DNA from: a virus
IMG/VR virus record: IMGVR_UViG_3300032323_000716
Coordinates: 1 to 64,000 of that record
Direction: 5' to 3' (one strand)
Length of the DNA stretch: 64,000 nucleotides
In this document: one piece after another, positions 35,336-42,256 of the stretch
Numbering within the stretch: position 1 is the first letter of the stretch
How the letters are laid out: the number at the start of each line of letters is the position of its first letter
Made by a program: the position numbers and the translations under genes
Notes under the pieces: model-generated
What the model saw: the letters and a program-made list of their open reading frames with translations, nothing else
What the model was told of the DNA's origin: nothing
Databases searched by the model: none

Positions 35336-36565
35336 ATGGCAAAATTATCAAATCTACTAGGAAACAGAGAACTGGCTTTTGAAGATAACCTAGAAAAAGG
35401 TCGTATCTGGGTCTACCACGACGGCAATATGTATTCAACGTTCTGTAATGGATTCTGTTGGAGATCTCCAGGTACTGGTACTGTGCAAATCGATATGTGG
35501 GGTGCTGCTGGCTCAGGCGCACAGATGTGCTGCTGCGGTGCAGGACTTCCAGGTAACGCACCTGCTTATGTAAGAAAATGTATATGTGTAATCTCAGGAA
35601 ATTATATCTGCGGTTACATCGGTCGTTCATGTAATAACTCATCAGCACTGTGCTTTAGAGGTTGCTCTGAGGCTACCTGCGTATGCTGGTTTGGTTGCTC
35701 ACATCACAATTTAAGCGAAGGTGGCCAACTTTGGAATGAATCCGACGAACGGGTTCCAGCAAACCCATGGGGTTGGGGCGGCCAAGGAGCAGATGCATTA
35801 TCTCAATCTAACAGTCAAATTGAAGGTCGCGGCGATCGTAGTAATCTTAACGGCGCTAATCAAGGCTGTATGTTGTGCTGCGACACAGGAAGATGCTGTA
35901 CTGTTGGCCGTTTAGGCGGTAACTTTACTAGAGGTTGCTTGTGCGCACAAGGCGGTAGAGGTGGTATATCATTCTGTATGGATACCAAGTCTCCTTATTC
36001 ATGCTTTAGAACAGGTTATTTCTGCGGCCAAGGCCTAGGACCTGGACATAACATGTGCGATACAGGTAACTCAGCCTGCGGTATGATCTGTAACTGGTGT
36101 CAGAACGGATTTAACGTGGCCTGCGGCTACGGTGGAGATATCAACTGCTGCGGTCTATGGTCATGCACATCATTCCATGCATGTTTGCAGACTTGCCCAT
36201 GTATGTACCAGTATCACGTACCTACTGCTGCTGGAATATTTGCAGAAGATGGCGGTCAGTTTACCTACACTACATACAGTGACGGAAATCCACAGGGAGA
36301 TTGGTCAGGTGCTCCGTTGGCAGCACAGTTTAATGCATTAAAATCGCTAAGCCGCTGGCCTAGCCATCAAGAGCATTACACCTGTTGGAATAACCAAAGA
36401 TCCTGCGGCTGTTATGAAATGCAAGGTTGTATGAACTTTATGCCTGTAGGCGTACCGGGTTCAGCGGCTCATCCATGTCCTAGCGTTCGTGATCATGCTG
36501 GTCGCGGCGGCTTGGGTGCAGTGCGTGTTAAGTTTATTCCTGCTAGTGGTCAAACTTCTTACTAA
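35336..36565 (+). CDS. Cysteine-rich glycine-domain virion protein 2
   Basis: 409 residues with 40 cysteines. It shares with its neighbours the motif DNLEKGRIWVY, the glycine domain MWGAAGSGAQMCCCGAGLPG, RSCNNSSALCFRGCSEATCV (almost identical in the third copy) and the C-terminal SCGCYEMQGCMNF plus CPSVRDHAGRGGLGAVRV. It carries an extra stretch of about 60 residues (from WFGCSHHNLSEGGQ to CMLCCDTGRCC), which makes it longest. The start lies 1 bp after the previous stop, with a GGAGG ribosome site inside the end of copy 1. Confidence 0.65.
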   Translation: MAKLSNLLGNRELAFEDNLEKGRIWVYHDGNMYSTFCNGFCWRSPGTGTVQIDMWGAAGSGAQMCCCGAGLPGNAPAYVRKCICVISGNYICGYIGRSCNNSSALCFRGCSEATCVCWFGCSHHNLSEGGQLWNESDERVPANPWGWGGQGADALSQSNSQIEGRGDRSNLNGANQGCMLCCDTGRCCTVGRLGGNFTRGCLCAQGGRGGISFCMDTKSPYSCFRTGYFCGQGLGPGHNMCDTGNSACGMICNWCQNGFNVACGYGGDINCCGLWSCTSFHACLQTCPCMYQYHVPTAAGIFAEDGGQFTYTTYSDGNPQGDWSGAPLAAQFNALKSLSRWPSHQEHYTCWNNQRSCGCYEMQGCMNFMPVGVPGSAAHPCPSVRDHAGRGGLGAVRVKFIPASGQTSY

Positions 36566-36612
36566 TATGGATAAATTAACAGTGACAATAATATTAAAAG
36601 GAGGCCTATAAC

Positions 36613-37605
36613 GTGAGCCTTAGAAGATTAGTCGAACAAAAATTAGACCAGATCAACTACGACGAGTACAATCTGGAAAAAGGCCGCGTATGGGCTTATA
36701 CTCCAGGCACAGAATACGCTAACTTCGTTAATGGATTCTGCTGGATTGCCTGTTGTACAGGGCGAGTAATCCTTGATGTTTGGGGAGCAGGCGGCAGCGG
36801 CGCTAGAATGTGCTGCTGTGGAATGGGAATTCCAGGAAATCCCGGTGCTTATGCAAGAAGATGTATTTGCGTAAACGCAGGTGATTTAGTCTGCGGCTTT
36901 GTAGGTCGTTCATGTAACAACGCTGACACATTGTGTTTCAGAGGTTGTTCAGAAGCCACTTGTGTATGTTGGTTTGGACGAAATCCAAATACTGGTGTTG
37001 CTATCAACGGCTGTATTTGTACACAAGGCGGTCGTGGAGGCACAACATGGTGCTCCACAGGCACAGGCGGCTATTGCTGCTTTACATCCGGTAACTTCTG
37101 TAATACTAACTATGGTGGATCACAGGGTATAATCTGTAACTTTGGCTCAGGCACAGGATCATGCTGTGCAGAAGCCTTTGGTGGAGATATTAACAAGCGT
37201 GGTGGATTTAGTTGTGCCACATTCTGGGGAACTAACGGTAGTTCATGCCCATGTGCTACTCACTATCACGTCGGTGTTCCGCCAGGAATGTTTGCCTGTG
37301 ACGGCGGCGTAGTTACATATACAGTAGAAGCAGATAATGGATTCTCAGAATGGAGCGGTATGGGTTATCATCAGTTTACTTCTGCATTGAACGCTATGAG
37401 TCGTTCGCCTGCTAGAGGTATTCCTTGGACAGCCTGCTACTCAGGACACACAAGAGCATGTGGATGCTATGATGTCAACGGATGCCAGCCGTTTATTCCA
37501 CCAGGAATGGGCGGTTTACCAGCACAGCCATGTCCAGATGTTAGAGACAATGGTTACAGGGGCGGATTGGGATTAGTAAGAATTAACTTTATCGAGAGGA
37601 TATAA
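36613..37605 (+). CDS. Cysteine-rich glycine-domain virion protein 3 (GTG start)
   Basis: 330 residues with 32 cysteines, starting at GTG after a strong AAAAGGAGG site. It has NLEKGRVWAYTPG, VWGAGGSGARMCCCGMGIPG, RSCNNADTLCFRGCSEATCV, ACGCYDVNGCQPF and CPDVRDNGYRGGLGLVRI. It is closer to copy 2 than to copy 1 in the central cysteine block but lacks copy 2's insertion. The stop overlaps the ATG of the next gene by one base, so the next product is probably needed in step with it. Confidence 0.65.
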   Translation: MSLRRLVEQKLDQINYDEYNLEKGRVWAYTPGTEYANFVNGFCWIACCTGRVILDVWGAGGSGARMCCCGMGIPGNPGAYARRCICVNAGDLVCGFVGRSCNNADTLCFRGCSEATCVCWFGRNPNTGVAINGCICTQGGRGGTTWCSTGTGGYCCFTSGNFCNTNYGGSQGIICNFGSGTGSCCAEAFGGDINKRGGFSCATFWGTNGSSCPCATHYHVGVPPGMFACDGGVVTYTVEADNGFSEWSGMGYHQFTSALNAMSRSPARGIPWTACYSGHTRACGCYDVNGCQPFIPPGMGGLPAQPCPDVRDNGYRGGLGLVRINFIERI

Positions 37606-38249
37606 TGAGAAAAGCATTTAAAGCGGTTCTTCCAGACGAACCATATAAGACAACTACTAAAAAGAACATTACTGTAGATTGCATCTATACCGGAAGACGT
37701 TTCCTGTTGATCCGTTTAAATGGGGATGGTACTATGTTTGCTCTAGAAAGAGCAGCAGAGACAGAAGCAGAATTAGAGCCATTTAAAATGACTCCTGAGC
37801 AATTAGCACTAGATGGAGATACTTTCCAAATTGTGCTAGATGCAGAAGTCAATACTTGGGAAGCAGCACATATTACTCATGACTACGAACACGGTGAAGT
37901 TCCAAATTACAAGGAAACTTTGCCTACTGGAGAAGTCTATGAATATCACTACGATGACTTTTGTGCAGCCTTAGATCAGCCATTCTATGTCAATGATATG
38001 CGTTACGACATTCCAACTAAAACTTGGATACGTCCTCGATACAGAGTTCACGCTGTAACAAGACAAGATTTTCTTGCAGGCATGGCTATTCAGGCTAGAG
38101 TATTCAAAGAAGCATACGATAGCGGAAAATATCTAGCCCAAGATATGGAAAAATTCAAAGAATACTATGAATTTTGCCAATCTGTACCAACTAAGTACGC
38201 TAATGTAGATCATTGGAAGATTAACTGCCCAGCACCTCCAATTATCTAA
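37605..38249 (+). CDS. Unknown protein coupled to the cysteine-rich trio
   Basis: 214 residues, soluble, acidic and rich in aromatic residues (HYDDFCAALDQPFYVNDMRY, FKEYYEFCQSVPTKYANVDH), with no low-complexity or fibre-like repeats. The ATG overlaps the previous stop by one base. It is the last gene before a strong terminator-like hairpin. Position and composition would suit a dedicated assembly chaperone or an adaptor for the cysteine-rich proteins, as phage fibres often have one directly downstream. I do not recognise the family. Confidence 0.5.
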   Translation: MRKAFKAVLPDEPYKTTTKKNITVDCIYTGRRFLLIRLNGDGTMFALERAAETEAELEPFKMTPEQLALDGDTFQIVLDAEVNTWEAAHITHDYEHGEVPNYKETLPTGEVYEYHYDDFCAALDQPFYVNDMRYDIPTKTWIRPRYRVHAVTRQDFLAGMAIQARVFKEAYDSGKYLAQDMEKFKEYYEFCQSVPTKYANVDHWKINCPAPPII

Positions 38250-38263
38250 TTAATTTTTAAACC

Positions 38264-38320
38264 AAGAAAGGCCTTGTGCTTATATCCGAGAGGATATATA
38301 ATGCGTACAAGGCCTTTCTT
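38264..38320. terminator. 14-bp inverted repeat with nested hairpin, bidirectional terminator
   Basis: AAGAAAGGCCTTGT (38264-38277) pairs perfectly with ACAAGGCCTTTCTT (38307-38320). Inside the loop TATATCC-GAGA-GGATATA forms a second hairpin. The right arm ends in TTTCTTATT. It would end transcription of the fibre operon and insulate the sugar-modifying cassette that follows. Confidence 0.7.
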
Positions 38321-38332
38321 ATTGGAGTTTAA

Positions 38333-39274
38333 ATGACAAGATCCAAAGCATTTTTTGTAAACGGCGGTGCTGGCCGTATGATTACATCCGTACCTGCTTT
38401 TGAAAAATACGAACAAGAATCTGAAGATAAAGATTTTATTATCGTCTGCGAAGGTGGCACAGACGTATTTAAAGGACACCCAACCTTAGATTCTAGAACC
38501 TACGATGTGTGGCACAAGGGGTTATTCAAAGATTTTCTAAAAAACAGAGAAATCGTAACCACTGAACCTTACAGAATCTGGGAATACTATAATCAACAAT
38601 GTTCCATTGCCCAAGCGTTTGATATACAGATTAATAACAAAGGTATTAGAGAATTACCTAAACCTACATTACGCCTGAGCAAAGACGAACTATTAAATGG
38701 TCGCCAGGTTGTTACTCAAGTTAAAGAAAAATTAAAAAAAGATAAACTTGTGGTTCTTCAACCATTTGGCAGAGGTATCGAGTATATTGACGAAACGCTA
38801 GTAGATAGAACTGCTAGAAGTTTTGAATTAAAAGATGTTAAGCAAATAATTAAAAAATTACAGGAAAACGGATACGCTGTAATATTGATGAGCGAATTTA
38901 AGATTGACCTAGTTGACGCTAAACTCAAAGACGAAGTGGCCATGCCAGAAAATGTATCATTTAGAGTATGGGCTGCTATCGTTAAGTATGCAGATCATTT
39001 CTTAGGTTGCGACAGCCTGGGACAACATCTGTCTTACATTATGGAGACTCCGAGTACTGTGGTTACTGGATCTACATATCCTATTAACGTTTCTTATCCT
39101 GATTGCAAATATTTTGACATTCTAGATATGGGAGAAGTAAGTAGGGAGTACAGTCCTATTAGGATTCTACCAGACGAGCGAGTTGATAGATTGAACGAAA
39201 ATATCATGTCGATGAACGACGACATTACCACACTTATTGTAAATCACGTTTTAGGAAAAAAAGATGACAGTTAA
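38333..39274 (+). CDS. Glycosyltransferase, GT9/heptosyltransferase-like (GT-B fold)
   Basis: 313 residues. An N-terminal loop FFVNGGAGRM (7-16) resembles the first GT-B loop of heptosyltransferases. VVLQPFGRG (about 141-149) opens the second domain, and ADHFLGCDSLGQHLSYIMET matches the GxDSGxxH donor-binding motif of GT9 enzymes with Leu for Gly. The substrate is unknown. It has a GGAG site and overlaps the carbamoyltransferase by ATGA plus a few bases, so the two enzymes are co-translated and probably act on the same glycan. Likely roles are decorating virion or host surface sugars. Confidence 0.65.
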   Translation: MTRSKAFFVNGGAGRMITSVPAFEKYEQESEDKDFIIVCEGGTDVFKGHPTLDSRTYDVWHKGLFKDFLKNREIVTTEPYRIWEYYNQQCSIAQAFDIQINNKGIRELPKPTLRLSKDELLNGRQVVTQVKEKLKKDKLVVLQPFGRGIEYIDETLVDRTARSFELKDVKQIIKKLQENGYAVILMSEFKIDLVDAKLKDEVAMPENVSFRVWAAIVKYADHFLGCDSLGQHLSYIMETPSTVVTGSTYPINVSYPDCKYFDILDMGEVSREYSPIRILPDERVDRLNENIMSMNDDITTLIVNHVLGKKDDS

Positions 39275-41096
39275 AACTATCGAATTAAAAAAAGAAAAAA
39301 AGCCTGTTTGGATTGCGGCAATTGCTCGAGGTCACAACAGTGGAGTTTGTCTTCTAAAAGACGGTGAAATAGTATTTGCCATAGAAGAAGAAAGATTCAC
39401 AAGACAAAAATATGACGGTGGTCCGCTTGCATCTATGGTCAAAATCTTAGAATACACGGACAAGTTAGATTATCTAATTATTGCACATACACAAAATCTG
39501 CAAGAAACTGCAGGAAAGATTGATTATACTGGCGACGATATTTACACTGGTTTGGCTAGAAAATTAAACTTGATCGATCGCAAAGTTAAAGATTTGCATC
39601 GCCATCCACAGGTCATTGATCTAAGTTTCATGCATCACAAATTACATTCTGCTTGTGCTTTTTATCGCAGCGGTTTCAAAGATGCTGTTAGCGTAGTAGT
39701 AGATGGCGCAGGTACGTTTTATCAAATGTCTTACAACGAAATGCCAATGTGGGTATGGGAAGTAGAATCTATTGTTAATTGTGATTATCCTGCAGAATTT
39801 AAAACACTTTACAAGCACTACGGAACCAAAGAACCTATTGCAGGTGCTTACATGCCTAACTTCCCGTCCAGCAATCTAGGCGAAGACGGCGAAACACACG
39901 AAGCATGGGTAACTGATCGTGCAGGTATTGTTAAAGCCTACGAAGGAGTTACAGAATACTGTGGTTTTTCAGCAATTGAGGCTGGCAAGACCATGGGACT
40001 ATTTCCTTACGGTAAACCCAACGACAAGATTCCTCCGTTGTTCGACGACACATCAAAGATTCCGTTAACTAACAGAAACTTGTTTGTTCCTAAGTACCCA
40101 ATGAGCAGCATGGTCAACGGAAATCTTTTTGACTTCTTAGACGAAATGCCTCAGAATCCCGGAGACGATGTTACATATCTACAGAGTCGCAGAGACATGG
40201 CCTATGCTGTGCAGACTCAGACACAAGAACAAGTTCTTAAATTGATTAAAGAATCAGTTAAGAGAACTGGTCGTAAGAATGTTGTGCTTAGTGGCGGTTA
40301 CGGTCTAAACTGTGTGGCCAACTATTATTATCTCACAGAACTAAACAAAGAAGGTATTAACCTATACGTCGAACCTATCAGCAATGATGCAGGAACAGCA
40401 ATTGGTGCTGCTCTTATGTTCTGGCACGGTATGCATCACGACGAAACTATTCGTGTACATGACAGTTTGTACCTTGGTCCTAAATATACATATTCTGTTG
40501 AAGAGATTGAAAGCAAAGTTGCTGCTATTAAAGATGCAGTAGTTACTGATGCTGCACACAAAGATGTTGTTAAGTTATTGCGTGAAAAGAATATTGTTAC
40601 TATTTTCCAAGGACGTTCAGAAAATGGTCCAAGAGCATTAGGCAATCGAAGTGTACTGTTTGACCCAACATTCAAAGACGGCAAAGACTTTGTAAACATG
40701 GTCAAGCGTCGTGAATACTTCCGTCCATTTGCTGGCAGTATTCTAGAAGAAGATGTTCATGAATGGTTTGATTTGCGTGGAATGAAAAATAGTCCGTTTA
40801 TGATGTACGCTGTTAACTGCCAACCGGGCGTTGAGGAAAAGATTCCAAGTATTATTCACGAGGATCATACCTGCCGTATTCAAACAGTTAATCGCGAGCA
40901 AAATCCTCACTACTACGATTTGATTAAAACATTCAAAGACGAAACTGGAATTCCTATTGTTTTCAATACCAGTTTTAATCTAGGCGGCGAACCCCTAGTA
41001 GAAACACTAGACGATGCACTATGGACCTTAGAAAAGTCCGATATTGAGTATCTGTATCTTCCTGAATACGGAAAATTAGTTAAAGTTCCTAATTAA
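39264..41096 (+). CDS. Carbamoyltransferase (NodU/CmcH/TobZ family)
   Basis: 610 residues, the usual length of the family. The N-terminal Kae1-like domain has ARGHNSGVCLLKDGEIVFAI followed by EEERFTRQKY, the metal-binding cluster MHHKLHSA (about 121-128) and VVVDGAGTF. VVLSGGYGLNCVANYY is the nucleotide-binding part. The C-terminal YrdC-like half has FQGRSENGPRALGNRSVL and FNTSFNLGGEPLV. These enzymes transfer a carbamoyl group from carbamoyl phosphate through carbamoyl-AMP to a sugar hydroxyl. All key segments look intact. Coupling to the glycosyltransferase suggests carbamoylated sugars on the virion or on host surface polymers. Confidence 0.9.
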   Translation: MTVKTIELKKEKKPVWIAAIARGHNSGVCLLKDGEIVFAIEEERFTRQKYDGGPLASMVKILEYTDKLDYLIIAHTQNLQETAGKIDYTGDDIYTGLARKLNLIDRKVKDLHRHPQVIDLSFMHHKLHSACAFYRSGFKDAVSVVVDGAGTFYQMSYNEMPMWVWEVESIVNCDYPAEFKTLYKHYGTKEPIAGAYMPNFPSSNLGEDGETHEAWVTDRAGIVKAYEGVTEYCGFSAIEAGKTMGLFPYGKPNDKIPPLFDDTSKIPLTNRNLFVPKYPMSSMVNGNLFDFLDEMPQNPGDDVTYLQSRRDMAYAVQTQTQEQVLKLIKESVKRTGRKNVVLSGGYGLNCVANYYYLTELNKEGINLYVEPISNDAGTAIGAALMFWHGMHHDETIRVHDSLYLGPKYTYSVEEIESKVAAIKDAVVTDAAHKDVVKLLREKNIVTIFQGRSENGPRALGNRSVLFDPTFKDGKDFVNMVKRREYFRPFAGSILEEDVHEWFDLRGMKNSPFMMYAVNCQPGVEEKIPSIIHEDHTCRIQTVNREQNPHYYDLIKTFKDETGIPIVFNTSFNLGGEPLVETLDDALWTLEKSDIEYLYLPEYGKLVKVPN

Positions 41097-41102
41097 GGTA
41101 TA

Positions 41103-41140
41103 TCCGATCTATGGTAAATACACTATAGATCGGATTTCTT
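41103..41140 (+). promoter_or_regulatory. Hairpin carrying a late promoter in its loop
   Basis: TCCGATCTAT (41103-41112) pairs perfectly with ATAGATCGGA (41125-41134). With G-T, G-C and T-A added, the stem reaches 13 pairs, leaving a loop AAATAC. The octamer GGTAAATA (41113-41120) lies across the inner stem and loop. TTTCTT follows, giving a rho-independent terminator shape for the upstream cassette, and the promoter could start the operon at 41141. Confidence 0.6.
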
Positions 41141-41578
41141 ATGTTAAATTTTGCTAGTTTTTTCTTACAAGGATTAAAAAATACACTGCGTTTACAGAAC
41201 GGAGTGAATTTCTCCTATAAAGGGCCGTGGATGCTCTTTACGGAAAATGCTGTCTTGGACGAATTCTATGTGGGCGATTTTATGGCTGCAGAATATACTA
41301 TCGTTGTAGACGCAGGTAACACAAGAAAAGAAATGATCAAAGCCCTAGTTGTAGCAGGACCAGAATCTGCTACAGTTACAGTCTATGGCAGAACCAATCT
41401 CAGCGAAAATCTAATAGATCTAAACGTTCTAGTTACTGCTTCAAAGTGCTCTGTAACTATTCGTGGAGCCAACAGTCCTACAGACAGTACCTACGATAAT
41501 TCGACTCTGCTGACCGGTGCTAAGGTGATTTACAGTGCTAATTATTATCATACTGTAAACGCTTTGGTACCTTATTAA
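41141..41578 (+). CDS. Conserved virion structural protein
   Basis: 145 residues. A short N-terminal helix (MLNFASFFLQGLKNTLRL) is followed by beta-rich sequence with WMLFTENAVLDEFYVGDFMA and VTVYGRTNLSENLIDLNVLV, a segment I associate with conserved small structural proteins of aquatic T4-like phages. No enzyme motif. It starts a second fibre/baseplate operon (41141-48718). Its place on the virion is not known. Confidence 0.6.
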   Translation: MLNFASFFLQGLKNTLRLQNGVNFSYKGPWMLFTENAVLDEFYVGDFMAAEYTIVVDAGNTRKEMIKALVVAGPESATVTVYGRTNLSENLIDLNVLVTASKCSVTIRGANSPTDSTYDNSTLLTGAKVIYSANYYHTVNALVPY

Positions 41579-41589
41579 ATATTACCCTG

Positions 41590-41597
41590 ACTAAATA
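41590..41597 (+). promoter_or_regulatory. Late promoter-like octamer ACTAAATA
   Basis: 51 nt before ATG 41648. The leader has CTATCAT (41598-41604) and GTGATAG-type arms that can pair, and it ends in GCGGAGA. Confidence 0.5.
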
Positions 41598-41647
41598 CTA
41601 TCATAGTCTTTGTAGTAGTTGTAGTAGGAGTGATAGCGGAGATCTAA

Positions 41648-42244
41648 ATGTCAATCAATTATATACCTTTTGAGTCTAAAAGCGGGTTTCGTAGCCCAGG
41701 GTTCTCAGTAGACGAATTAGGCAATGTGCAGGTCAGGACCCTTGAAGTTGGCGGTCGAGGCGAGGAAAGCATCTTACGTGCCGACCAAATTTATGTAAAA
41801 AATATCCAATTAATAGAAGCCGATTTTGACGAATCGTCTTTGGTTGCGTTAGGCAGCCAAATCATCGGTAGTTCTTTAACAAGACTAGGAACATTAGAAT
41901 TTCTAAATATTGACGGGGATCTACGTATTGCTCAAGGCTCGTCGCCATACTTTAGTGTGGTTAACGGGCATGTTGAAATAGAAAGTTTTGCCGCAGTAGG
42001 CAGAATGGATAACATCGAAATTGGATTACAAAATCCAGCAGCAGGAAATTTTACCACACTTAATGTAGGACCAGGCGATAGCACAGGAGAATTAACTGTG
42101 CAAGGAAATGCCAGTGTAACCAACGATATCAGTATAGGAGGCGATGTATCTATCACCAATGCTCCTTCTTTGAACTCTCACGCTACAAGAAAAGATTATG
42201 TTGATGCAAGAATTTCTGCTTTCGCTATTGCTTTTGGAGCATAA
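41648..42244 (+). CDS. Fibre-like structural protein with C-terminal YVD helix
   Basis: 198 residues. The N-terminus contains SKSGFRSPGFSVDELGNVQV. The middle is a beta-repetitive stalk (IDGDLRIAQGSSPYFSVVNG, GELTVQGNASVTNDISIGGD). The end, RKDYVDARISAFAIAFGA, is the short helix that often closes phage fibre modules. It precedes the 2153-residue protein by 12 bp. Probably a short fibre or adaptor protein on the baseplate. Confidence 0.6.
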   Translation: MSINYIPFESKSGFRSPGFSVDELGNVQVRTLEVGGRGEESILRADQIYVKNIQLIEADFDESSLVALGSQIIGSSLTRLGTLEFLNIDGDLRIAQGSSPYFSVVNGHVEIESFAAVGRMDNIEIGLQNPAAGNFTTLNVGPGDSTGELTVQGNASVTNDISIGGDVSITNAPSLNSHATRKDYVDARISAFAIAFGA

Positions 42245-42256
42245 GGAAAATTATAA

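Noticed and set aside
36570-36577. GATAAATT as another late promoter before the third cysteine-rich gene
   Set aside because: The last base breaks the octamer and the gene has a strong AAAAGGAGG site and is probably read from upstream. Left unlisted as too weak.
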